A stretch of DNA of 64,000 bases from an uncultured Muribaculaceae bacterium (GTDB taxonomy: Bacteria > Bacteroidota > Bacteroidia > Bacteroidales > Muribaculaceae): positions 56,952 to 120,951 of the forward strand of contig CAJTOZ010000004.1 in NCBI GenBank assembly GCA_910578095.1. The letters run 5' to 3'. The position numbers and the translations under genes are program-made. The notes beneath the pieces were generated by a model, which saw nothing but the letters and a program-made list of their open reading frames with translations, was not told the origin of the DNA and searched no databases. Of this stretch, positions 26,562 through 34,750 are shown in pieces. Each line of letters opens with the position of its first letter. Position 1 is the first letter of the stretch.

Positions 26562-26593
26562 TTTGGCTGATTGCATGTATTTTTGTAGTTTTG
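26562..26593 (+). promoter_or_regulatory. Promoter for the gene at 26598, with near-zero leader
   Basis: TTTG (26562-26565), 20-bp spacer, TAGTTTTG (26586-26593): a complete Bacteroidota promoter. The box ends 4 nt before ATG 26598, so the transcript should start at or near the start codon. Confidence 0.75.
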
Positions 26594-26597
26594 CGCC

Positions 26598-27698
26598 ATG
26601 AAAAGAAAGCACATTGTTATTATTTGCATGGCTGCGGCAGCCTTGTGCGCCCGCGTGGCTGTGGCGCGCACTGTGGTGGTCGATGCTTCCGACATGCAAC
26701 CTCTTGCCGGCGCTTCCGTGTTTGACAATTCCGGCACGCTCGTGACAATCACCGATGCCGATGGAGCATTCGGCGCGGTGGGCCTTCCCGCTACAGTGCG
26801 TTGCCTCGGCTATGAGGCTGCAGTGACGGGCCCGTCGGCTCCGGACACACTGGCCTTGCGCACTGCGAGCTATGAACTTGGCGAAATGACCCTCAACCTT
26901 GCCGAGCGCGATGTGCTCCGCCTTGTCTGCTACGTGCGCGCCTATACCGGCCTCACCTCCGATGCCGACACCATGGCTTCGTACGTAGACTACATGGTCG
27001 ACTACATGCTGCCGGTGCGCCCGCTCAAGAAATACAAGGGTAGGGGGACGCCCCGCGTGCTGGCCCGCAGAGGGGCTGCCCGTCTCACAGATGCGCAGGG
27101 CCGCGACAGCATATGCGCCGACAACCGCGAGCTCAACGACATGTGGCTGCAGCTCGCCTCCCTCCCGATGCCCGACGACAATGGCGAGTACAAGCGCATC
27201 CCCGACAGTCTGCAGGGCCGCACCGCCACCGATACCGTGTTTGGCAAGCATGGTCCAGCCGTAGTGCGCAAAGTGTCGCCCGATCTCTATCAGGTCACCG
27301 TCGACGCGCTCGCCGACAAAAAGGACCACCATTTCGCGCCTTGGTTCTTCAAGCTCATAGGCTTCTCCATCGACCTCACCGATATTCTCTCGTCCGCAGC
27401 CTATGTGCCCGAGGCAGGCGGAGTGCTCAAGCCCGAGAACCTTGTGATGCGCACCTTCACCATGAAAGCCGTGGCGGGCGGAAAATTCTTCCGCAAGGCC
27501 CTCAAGAGCGCCACTCCGGCACTCATGCGCACATATTATGAAATATATCCCGCCGACCGCGAGTATCTCACCGTGGCCGAAGCCAAGGAAGCCGACAAGG
27601 ACAAGGCTCCCACATCCGATTTCATCATTCCATCCGCAGCAGCCCCTCTCGACCCCGCCACGCTCCGCATGCTCGAACACGCCGAGGTCGTTGAGTGA
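26598..27698 (+). CDS. Secreted carboxypeptidase-regulatory-like domain protein
   Basis: 366 residues. After a signal peptide (residues 1-24, ending AVAR) comes a beta-sandwich resembling the carboxypeptidase regulatory domain (VVVDASDMQPLAGASVFDNS, TITDADGAFGAVGLPATVRC). The longer remainder is helical/mixed and unrecognised, with an acidic/Pro-Ala end (SAAAPLDPATLRMLEHAE). Similar proteins in Bacteroidota are envelope proteins of unknown role. It begins 4 nt after a full promoter box, so its mRNA may be leaderless. Monocistronic. Confidence 0.7.
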   Translation: MKRKHIVIICMAAAALCARVAVARTVVVDASDMQPLAGASVFDNSGTLVTITDADGAFGAVGLPATVRCLGYEAAVTGPSAPDTLALRTASYELGEMTLNLAERDVLRLVCYVRAYTGLTSDADTMASYVDYMVDYMLPVRPLKKYKGRGTPRVLARRGAARLTDAQGRDSICADNRELNDMWLQLASLPMPDDNGEYKRIPDSLQGRTATDTVFGKHGPAVVRKVSPDLYQVTVDALADKKDHHFAPWFFKLIGFSIDLTDILSSAAYVPEAGGVLKPENLVMRTFTMKAVAGGKFFRKALKSATPALMRTYYEIYPADREYLTVAEAKEADKDKAPTSDFIIPSAAAPLDPATLRMLEHAEVVE

Positions 27699-27748
27699 AT
27701 CAAGTGAATCAATTTTGCCGTCGTTGCTGTTATTTGCGCGAAATTTGT

Positions 27749-27756
27749 TAATTTTG
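27749..27756 (+). promoter_or_regulatory. -7 box for lepA
   Basis: TAATTTTG, 22 nt before ATG 27779, fits the Bacteroidota consensus. Confidence 0.6.
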
Positions 27757-27778
27757 CAGTTCAAACGCATATTACAGA

Positions 27779-29566
27779 ATGAAACGAATACGCAATTTCT
27801 GCATCATAGCACATATCGACCACGGCAAAAGCACGCTCGCCGACCGTCTGCTCGAATACACCGATACCATCTCCGCCAAGGATATGGAGGCGCAGGTGCT
27901 CGACGATATGGAGCTTGAAAAAGAACGTGGCATCACGATAAAAAGCCATGCCATACAGATGGCCTACAAGCTGGACGGCGAAGACTATACCCTGAATCTT
28001 ATCGACACTCCGGGACACGTCGACTTCTCCTATGAAGTGTCCAGAAGCATCGCCGCCTGCGAGGGTGCGCTGCTCATTGTGGATGCATCGCAGGGTATAC
28101 AGGCGCAGACCATCTCCAATCTGTACATGGCCATCGACAATAATCTCGAGATTATACCGGTAATCAATAAATGCGACCTCGACTCGGCCAACCCCGATGA
28201 AGTGGAGGACCAGATTGTCGATCTGCTCGGCTGCGACCGCGCCGACATCATACGTGCCAGCGGCAAGACGGGCATGGGAGTTCCGGAGATACTTCAGGCT
28301 ATCGTGGAGCGTATCCCGGCCCCGGAAGGCGACCCCGACGCACCTCTGCAGGCGCTCATCTTCGACTCGGTGTTCAATCCTTTCCGCGGCATCATAGCCT
28401 ACTTCAAGATTGTGAACGGCACCATCCGCAAGGGCGACGACGTCAAGTTCGTGGCTACCGGCAAGGAATATGATGCCGACGAGATAGGCGTGCTCAAACT
28501 CGACCTCTCTCCCCGCGAAAGCCTTTCGGCAGGAAATGTGGGGTATATCATATCGGGCATCAAGACCTCCCGCGAGGTAAAGGTGGGCGATACAATCACC
28601 CACATGGACCGTCCGTGCGACGCCGCCATCGATGGCTTCGAGGAAGTGAAGCCAATGGTATTTGCCGGTGTTTATCCCATCGAGACAGAGGATTTCGAGA
28701 ATCTGCGTGCATCGCTTGAGAAACTGCAGCTCAACGACGCCTCGCTGACGTTCTCTCCTGAATCGTCGGCAGCTCTCGGCTTCGGCTTCCGATGCGGCTT
28801 CCTCGGCCTGCTGCACATGGAAATCATCCAGGAACGCCTCGGCCGCGAATTCGATATGGATGTCATCACCACGGTGCCCAACGTGTCGTATCGTGTCCAT
28901 GACAAAAAAGGCAACGTCACCGAGGTGCACAACCCGTCCGGCCTTCCCGAAGCAACCCTCATAGACTATATCGAGGAGCCGTACATCCGCGCCACCATCA
29001 TCACCACGGCCGACTATATAGGCCCGATAATGACGCTCTGCCTCGGCAAACGTGGCGAACTGGTGCGGCAGGAATACATCAGCGGCAACCGCATGGAACT
29101 CACCTTCGACATGCCTCTTGGCGAAATAGTCATAGACTTCTACGATAAGCTCAAGAGCATCAGCAAGGGATATGCGTCGTTTGATTACCATATACAGGAT
29201 TTCCGCGAGAGTAAGCTCGTGAAACTCGATATCCTGCTTAACGGCGAGAGCGTCGACGCGCTCAGCACCCTCACGCATGCCGACAACGCCGTGACCTTCG
29301 GCCGACGCATGTGTGAGAAGCTTAAGGAACTCATTCCGCGCCAGCAGTTCGACATCGCCATCCAGGCCGCCATCGGCGCCAAGATCATCGCCCGCGAGAC
29401 AATCAAGGCTGTGCGCAAAGACGTGACGGCCAAGTGCTACGGCGGCGACATCTCCCGCAAGCGCAAACTCCTCGAAAAGCAGAAGAAAGGCAAGAAACGC
29501 ATGAAGCAGATCGGATCTGTGGAGGTGCCGCAGAAAGCCTTCCTCGCCGTACTTAAGCTTGACTGA
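27779..29566 (+). CDS. lepA: Elongation factor 4 (LepA)
   Basis: 595 residues. GTPase motifs are present: [19 protein letters not shown] (G1), [15 protein letters not shown] (G3), [13 protein letters not shown] (G4). The translation-factor domains II-V follow, ending with the LepA-specific C-terminus ([20 protein letters not shown]). LepA back-translocates stalled ribosomes and aids initiation; it is peripheral to the membrane. Length is normal. A terminator follows. Confidence 0.98.
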   Translation: MKRIRNFCIIAHIDHGKSTLADRLLEYTDTISAKDMEAQVLDDMELEKERGITIKSHAIQMAYKLDGEDYTLNLIDTPGHVDFSYEVSRSIAACEGALLIVDASQGIQAQTISNLYMAIDNNLEIIPVINKCDLDSANPDEVEDQIVDLLGCDRADIIRASGKTGMGVPEILQAIVERIPAPEGDPDAPLQALIFDSVFNPFRGIIAYFKIVNGTIRKGDDVKFVATGKEYDADEIGVLKLDLSPRESLSAGNVGYIISGIKTSREVKVGDTITHMDRPCDAAIDGFEEVKPMVFAGVYPIETEDFENLRASLEKLQLNDASLTFSPESSAALGFGFRCGFLGLLHMEIIQERLGREFDMDVITTVPNVSYRVHDKKGNVTEVHNPSGLPEATLIDYIEEPYIRATIITTADYIGPIMTLCLGKRGELVRQEYISGNRMELTFDMPLGEIVIDFYDKLKSISKGYASFDYHIQDFRESKLVKLDILLNGESVDALSTLTHADNAVTFGRRMCEKLKELIPRQQFDIAIQAAIGAKIIARETIKAVRKDVTAKCYGGDISRKRKLLEKQKKGKKRMKQIGSVEVPQKAFLAVLKLD

Positions 29567-29585
29567 CCGCAGTCCGGCATCGGGA

Positions 29586-29607
29586 GCCGCTTTTGAGCAA
29601 AAGCGGC
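29586..29607 (+). terminator. Terminator of lepA
   Basis: The stem GCCGCTTTT (29586-29594) pairs with 29599-29607, loop GAGC, followed by CCTTCCTTT. It lies 19 nt after the stop. Confidence 0.8.
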
Positions 29608-29657
29608 CCTTCCTTTGTTATAATGTGTGTATCACACGCTTCAATCACTATTTGTTT

Positions 29658-31073
29658 ATGAATAACAACACTACCGGCAATCCCGATTTACCGCATTTCG
29701 CGGGACATATCTTCTATGCCGCACGTCAGGCGTTGCGCCGGCATGCCAGTGGCGGCAATGTGCTCATCGCCGCCACGGTTCTGGCACTTGTCATAGCCAA
29801 CATACCGGCGCTCAACGGCTACTATTTCGAGTTCTGGACCCGAGAGGTGCGTCTGCAGCTCGGCGATTTCAATTTCTTCAGCCACCATGGCCAGCCCATG
29901 TCCCTGCTCGCTTTCATCAACGATGCGCTCATGGCTGTGTTCTTCTTCAGCATCGGGCTTGAGATCAAGCGCGAGATCCTTGTCGGAGAACTGGCGTCGT
30001 TCAAGCAGGCACTTTTGCCCATTCTTGCGGCTGTGGGCGGTATGATAGTGCCGGTGTGTATCTATTATTCCCTCAGTGCCGGCACCGATTTTGCCGGAGG
30101 TGCGGCCATCCCTATGGCCACCGATATTGCGTTTTCGCTCGGCGTGCTTGCCATGCTCGGGTCGAGGGTGCCTCTTTCGCTGAAGATTTTCCTGACCACG
30201 CTTGCTGTGGTCGACGACATAGGCGGCATCATCGTTATCGCGGCTTTCTACAGCACGCATATAGAAGTATCGCTTCTTTTTATTGCGGCTGGTCTGTTTG
30301 GCGTGTTGCTGCTGGGCTCGCTGATGCGTATCAAGAGCAAGATTTTCTACATTGGCATAGGTGGTGTCATCTGGTTCCTGTTCCTCAACTCCGGTATCCA
30401 TCCCACCATCGCGGGCGTGCTTGTGGCATTTTGTGTGCCTGCCACTCCCGTGTTCGCTCCAAAAAAATACATCAAGCAGATACGCAAGGCCATAAGCAAT
30501 TTCCGCGGAGAGGACGTTGAAGCCCTTACGCGCAAATCCATCCTCAACAAGGAGCAGATGGACTGGCTGAAAGAGGTGGAGTCGGCTTCCGACAAGGTGA
30601 TTTCCCCCCTTCAGGATCTTGAGGACTCGCTTCATCCCATAGTGAACTTTTTTATCGTGCCCCTTTTTGCATTTGCCAATGCCGGCATCTTCCTGCTCGA
30701 CACCGATCCGGCCAGTGTGTTTGAAGGGATATCGTTGGCAGTGATCGCCGGCCTTGTGTTGGGTAAATTCATAGGCATATTCACATTCTCCTGGCTCACC
30801 GTCAAGCTCGGCCTTGCGCCAATGCCCGCCCACAGCAACTGGAAAATGCTCGCATCCATATCCATGCTCGGTGGCATCGGGTTCACAGTGTCGCTCTTTA
30901 TCGCCACCCTTACATTCGGCGGGGGCGGGGCCCATGCGCTGGAATTGCTTGACCATGCCAAGCTGGGCATCGTGGTGGGTTCGCTGCTTGCCGGTATCAT
31001 AGGTTTCGCGGCATTGCATTGCACGCTTCCGCACACAGCCTCCCCCGACACCGTGCAGCCGGCAGAAGATTGA
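29658..31073 (+). CDS. nhaA: Na+/H+ antiporter NhaA
   Basis: 471 residues, starting at ATG 29658 (MNNNTTGNPDLPHFAGH); longer upstream readings cross the lepA terminator. About 11-12 membrane segments are visible. NhaA hallmarks include FFSIGLEIKREILVGEL near 100, AIPMATDIAFSLGVLAM with the transport Asp residues (about 150), and TTLAVVDDIGGIIVIAAF (about 180). It exchanges Na+ for H+ for salt and alkaline pH tolerance. A charged cytoplasmic loop of about 70 residues (YIKQIRKAISNFRGEDVE onward) breaks the second half. Confidence 0.95.
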   Translation: MNNNTTGNPDLPHFAGHIFYAARQALRRHASGGNVLIAATVLALVIANIPALNGYYFEFWTREVRLQLGDFNFFSHHGQPMSLLAFINDALMAVFFFSIGLEIKREILVGELASFKQALLPILAAVGGMIVPVCIYYSLSAGTDFAGGAAIPMATDIAFSLGVLAMLGSRVPLSLKIFLTTLAVVDDIGGIIVIAAFYSTHIEVSLLFIAAGLFGVLLLGSLMRIKSKIFYIGIGGVIWFLFLNSGIHPTIAGVLVAFCVPATPVFAPKKYIKQIRKAISNFRGEDVEALTRKSILNKEQMDWLKEVESASDKVISPLQDLEDSLHPIVNFFIVPLFAFANAGIFLLDTDPASVFEGISLAVIAGLVLGKFIGIFTFSWLTVKLGLAPMPAHSNWKMLASISMLGGIGFTVSLFIATLTFGGGGAHALELLDHAKLGIVVGSLLAGIIGFAALHCTLPHTASPDTVQPAED

Positions 31074-31081
31074 ACGAAAAT

Positions 31082-31112
31082 TTTGTAGTTCCTCGGATAT
31101 TGGTTATATTTG
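31082..31112 (+). promoter_or_regulatory. Promoter of the cytochrome bd operon
   Basis: TTTG (31082-31085), 19-bp spacer, then TATATTTG (31105-31112): a full Bacteroidota promoter, 19 nt before ATG 31132. The -33 box starts 8 nt past the nhaA stop. Confidence 0.75.
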
Positions 31113-31131
31113 CGCATTAATCCAAAGAGCG

Positions 31132-31362
31132 ATGCAGTCGGTCCGAGACATATCCGTGCGCATCGTGCGCTTCTATGTCGACGGTTTTCGCCGCATGACC
31201 ATAGGGCGCACCCTGTGGGCCATCATTATAGTGAAACTGGTGGTGTTCTTTGCCGTGCTGAAACTCTTCTTTTTTCCCGACATCCTCTCCACCCGCTACG
31301 ACAGCGACGACGCCCGCGCCGAGGCTGTGCGCGAGGCGCTGACAATACCGAAAAACCAATAA
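31132..31362 (+). CDS. DUF4492 small membrane protein of the cyd operon
   Basis: 76 residues. A basic N-terminus (MQSVRDISVRIVRFYVDGFR) and one membrane span (LWAIIIVKLVVFFAVLKLFF) are followed by an acidic end. It fits DUF4492, which in Bacteroidota is regularly encoded just upstream of cydA. It may assist cytochrome bd assembly or stability, as CydX does elsewhere; that role is inference. The cydA start follows after 12 nt. Confidence 0.85.
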   Translation: MQSVRDISVRIVRFYVDGFRRMTIGRTLWAIIIVKLVVFFAVLKLFFFPDILSTRYDSDDARAEAVREALTIPKNQ

Positions 31363-31374
31363 TACCGATACCTT

Positions 31375-32943
31375 ATGAACGACTTAATGACTGTAGTGGA
31401 CTGGTCGAGGGCGCAATTTGCCCTGACAGCCATGTATCATTGGCTATTTGTGCCGCTCACCATCGGCCTTTCCATGATTGTCGCTATCATGGAGACCGTC
31501 TATTACCGCACGGGTAATGAGCGCTGGAAGGCGCTCACCAAATTCTGGATGACACTGTTCGGCATCAACTTTGCCATAGGTGTGGCCACAGGTATCATCC
31601 TTGAATTTGAATTTGGCACCAACTGGTCCAACTACAGCTGGTTTGTCGGCGATATCTTTGGCGCACCTCTTGCCATCGAGGGCCTTCTCGCATTTTTCAT
31701 GGAGGCTACCTTCGTGGCCGTCATGTTTTTCGGATGGAACAAGGTGAGCCGCGGCTTCCACCTTGCCTCCACCTGGCTCACGGCTCTGGGCGTAAGCCTG
31801 TCAGCGCTGTGGATTCTTGTGGCCAACGCCTGGATGCAGAATCCGGTGGGCATGGAATTCGATCCGGCGCAAATGCGCAACGTCATGAGCGACTTCTGGA
31901 CAGTAGCCTTTAATCCGGTGTCTATGAACAAGTTCTTCCATGCGGTATTTTCCGCATGGGCCCTCGCCGGCATATTCGTGGTGGGTGTGAGCAGCTGGTT
32001 GCTGTGGCGACGCAGCAATGTGGCCGCCGCGCGCACATCGCTGAAGATAGGCGCATGGTTCGGCCTGGCCGGTATGCTGCTCACTTTCATGACCGGCGAC
32101 GGTTCGGCCGTGCAGGTGGCACGCGTGCAGCCCATGAAACTTGCCGCCATGGAAGGCCTTTACGATGGCAAGGTAGGGCAGGAACTCGTGGGATTCGGTA
32201 TACTCAACACCGACAAGCGTCCCGGCGATGATGCCGATGCCATGCACTTTGAACTGTCCATACCATATGGCCTGAGTGTGCTCGCCAACCACGACCCTAA
32301 CACGTTTGTGCCCGGCATCAACGACCTTATAAACGGTATCGCACTGACACCCGAGGGAGATACTATCCACACCGACAGCTACGCTGAGCGCATAGCCATC
32401 GGCCGTCGCGCCCAGCAGGCTCTGCGCGCCTATGGCGAAGCAAGCCGCGACGGCGACAGCGCTGCCATGCGTCTTGCCGCAGCCGATGTGGCTCGCGATT
32501 TCCGCTACTTCGGCTACGGCTATTTCGAGAACCCCGAACAGGCCGTGCCGCCGGTGGCCATAACGTTCTATGCGTTCCGTGTCATGGTGGGATTGGGCTC
32601 GTTCCTGCTCCTTGTGCTTGTGGTCATGGCTCTTGCATCCCGCTTCCGCCCGCGTGTGCTCGACAATAAATGGGTGCTTTACGCCGGCATGCTGTCGCTG
32701 CCTCTGGTGTGGATATGCAGTCAGGCCGGATGGGTGGTGGCCGAGGTGGGCCGTCAGCCCTGGACCATTCAGGATCTGCTGCCTGTGTGCGCCGGCATCA
32801 GTGATGTGCCCGCATCTTCCGTGCAGACCACCTTCTGGCTCTTTGCCGTAATATTTACGCTTCTTCTCATAGCTGAGGTGAGCATAATGGTGCGTTTCAT
32901 TGTGCGCAGTTCTCATTCAGATATCGAAAAATCCAACCATTAA
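31375..32943 (+). CDS. cydA: Cytochrome bd ubiquinol/menaquinol oxidase subunit I
   Basis: 522 residues. The N-terminal helix holds a heme-ligand His (ALTAMYHWLFVPLTIGLSMI, His22). The long Q-loop with MKLAAMEGLYDG is present, as is a late GRQPWTIQDLLPVCAG. Multi-span. It oxidises quinol and reduces O2 with high affinity, without proton pumping, in the inner membrane. Bacteroidales use it to scavenge trace oxygen. It lies between DUF4492 and cydB. Confidence 0.97.
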   Translation: MNDLMTVVDWSRAQFALTAMYHWLFVPLTIGLSMIVAIMETVYYRTGNERWKALTKFWMTLFGINFAIGVATGIILEFEFGTNWSNYSWFVGDIFGAPLAIEGLLAFFMEATFVAVMFFGWNKVSRGFHLASTWLTALGVSLSALWILVANAWMQNPVGMEFDPAQMRNVMSDFWTVAFNPVSMNKFFHAVFSAWALAGIFVVGVSSWLLWRRSNVAAARTSLKIGAWFGLAGMLLTFMTGDGSAVQVARVQPMKLAAMEGLYDGKVGQELVGFGILNTDKRPGDDADAMHFELSIPYGLSVLANHDPNTFVPGINDLINGIALTPEGDTIHTDSYAERIAIGRRAQQALRAYGEASRDGDSAAMRLAAADVARDFRYFGYGYFENPEQAVPPVAITFYAFRVMVGLGSFLLLVLVVMALASRFRPRVLDNKWVLYAGMLSLPLVWICSQAGWVVAEVGRQPWTIQDLLPVCAGISDVPASSVQTTFWLFAVIFTLLLIAEVSIMVRFIVRSSHSDIEKSNH

Positions 32944-32955
32944 TTTTTCCGCCTT

Positions 32956-34098
32956 ATGTCGCAACTCGAACTTCTTCAAGCCTATTGGTGGCTGCTCATC
33001 TCCGTGCTCGGCGCGGCTCTGGTGTTCCTGCTTTTTGTGCAGGGCGGACAATCGCTTCTGTGCTCGGCACATACCGAGACGGAGCGGCAACTGATGGTCA
33101 ACTCTCTCGGCCGCAAGTGGGAACTCACCTTTACCACGCTGGTGGTGTTCGGCGGAGCCTTCTTTGCCTCGTTCCCTCTCTTTTATTCCACCAGTTTCGG
33201 CGGCGCCTACTGGCTGTGGATGCTCATTCTCGTGAGCTTCGTAGTCCAGGCTGTGAGCTACGAGTATCGCCGTAAGAACGGTAACATCTATGGCACACGC
33301 TTTTACGATGCCTTGCTGATGTTCAATGGTGTCTTCGGATGCGTTATGCTCGGTGTGGCTGTAGCCATGATGTTTTTCGGCGCGGAATTCACTGTGGCCA
33401 AAGGCAATATCCTCGATGGCGGCAACCCCGTGATCTCGCGATGGGCATCCACTCATGGCCTTGAGGCAATGCTGTGCTGGCGCAATCTCCTGCTGGGTCT
33501 TGCAGTGTTCTTCCTTGCCCGCACGCAGGCCGCCCTGTATTTCGTAAACAACATATCCGCCGATGGCGCGTTTGCCGGACGTATGCGCAAGAACGCGGGT
33601 GTCAACGGCGCTATATTCGCAGTCTTGTTTGTAGGCTTCCTCGTGGTGCTGTTGCTTGCAGGCGGGCTGCGGCAGCAGGCCGACGGCAGTTTCGCGGCCG
33701 AGCCGAATATATATCTGCACAACCTTCTGAACATGTGGTGGACGCTTGTGCTTCTGCTTGTAGGCGTTGTGGCGGTGCTTTACGGCATTTTCCGTACTGC
33801 CTTCGATTCCCGCTGGCGTGTCGGTATATGGTTCAGCGGGGTAGGGACTGTGCTCGTGGTGATTGTGCTCTTCGCCCTCGCCGGTTATGGCTCCACGGCC
33901 TACTATCCCTCGCTCCTCGATCCGCAGAGCTCGCTGTCGATAGCTAATTCATCGTCGTCGCTCTTCACGCTCAAGGTGATGAGCTGGGTTTCTGTGCTCG
34001 TGCCGTTTGTGCTTGCGTATATCGCATACGTGTGGAGAAAGATGAATGCCCATCCCCTCACACCCTCCGAGCTCAACCGCGAGCATCATCAGTATTGA
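32956..34098 (+). CDS. cydB: Cytochrome bd oxidase subunit II
   Basis: 380 residues with 8-9 membrane segments. The N-terminus LLQAYWWLLISVLGAALVFL, the stretch GKWELTFTTLVVFGGAFFAS (approximate) and the conserved WTLVLLLVGVVAVLYG are visible. It partners CydA and helps bind the hemes. It starts 12 nt after cydA. It is somewhat divergent from E. coli CydB, as is usual for Bacteroidota. Confidence 0.95.
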   Translation: MSQLELLQAYWWLLISVLGAALVFLLFVQGGQSLLCSAHTETERQLMVNSLGRKWELTFTTLVVFGGAFFASFPLFYSTSFGGAYWLWMLILVSFVVQAVSYEYRRKNGNIYGTRFYDALLMFNGVFGCVMLGVAVAMMFFGAEFTVAKGNILDGGNPVISRWASTHGLEAMLCWRNLLLGLAVFFLARTQAALYFVNNISADGAFAGRMRKNAGVNGAIFAVLFVGFLVVLLLAGGLRQQADGSFAAEPNIYLHNLLNMWWTLVLLLVGVVAVLYGIFRTAFDSRWRVGIWFSGVGTVLVVIVLFALAGYGSTAYYPSLLDPQSSLSIANSSSSLFTLKVMSWVSVLVPFVLAYIAYVWRKMNAHPLTPSELNREHHQY

Positions 34099-34107
34099 CC
34101 TTCCCGC

Positions 34108-34716
34108 GTGGCAGATCTGTTTTATACCATATCGGGGCCATCCGAGGCGCAGTACACGGAAAAGCGTAGCAAATTTCTTGCTTACGCTTTTCCGGTGTGT
34201 ACCCGCGAGGAAGTGCGCGAGCATGTGGCGCAGATGCAGAAACGCTATTACGATGCGCGCCACGTGTGCTGGGCCTGCATGCTCGGAAGCGCACGCGCAG
34301 ATTTTCTGAGCAACGATAACGGCGAGCCCAGCGGCACTGCCGGAAAACCAATCCTCGGACAGATCAATTCGCTCGGCATCACCAATGTGCTCGTGGTGGT
34401 GGTGCGCTATTTCGGAGGGATAAAACTTGGCACATCGGGGCTTATATTGGCCTATCGAACAGCTGCGCGCATGGCTCTGGAGGCTGCCGATATAGTGGAA
34501 CGCCACGACATGGCCCGTATCAGGTTCAACTTCCCTTACACGGCCATGAATGCCGCTATGAAACTCACCAAGGATTTTGACATCACTATCGTAGACCGCG
34601 CGTTCGACAACACATGCAGCATGACCCTCGAGATCAATGCCGATGCGGCGCCGCTTCTGCAGGCGCGTATAGCCGATATCGACGGCGCCACGCTTGCCGA
34701 CGGTTCAGACGTATAA
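34108..34716 (+). CDS. IMPACT/YigZ family protein
   Basis: 202 residues from GTG 34108; no ATG lies close by. The UPF0029/IMPACT core includes EKRSKFLAYAFPVCTREEV, DARHVCWACMLGS, NDNGEPSGTAGKPIL and RYFGGIKLGTSGLILAYR. A C-terminal DUF1949-like domain follows. Cytoplasmic; the family is linked to translation regulation and possibly nucleotide or tRNA binding. It starts 9 nt after cydB but is probably just co-located with it. Confidence 0.92.
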   Translation: MADLFYTISGPSEAQYTEKRSKFLAYAFPVCTREEVREHVAQMQKRYYDARHVCWACMLGSARADFLSNDNGEPSGTAGKPILGQINSLGITNVLVVVVRYFGGIKLGTSGLILAYRTAARMALEAADIVERHDMARIRFNFPYTAMNAAMKLTKDFDITIVDRAFDNTCSMTLEINADAAPLLQARIADIDGATLADGSDV

Positions 34717-34750
34717 TCAATCTATCACATATATAGTACTTACAATAGAA

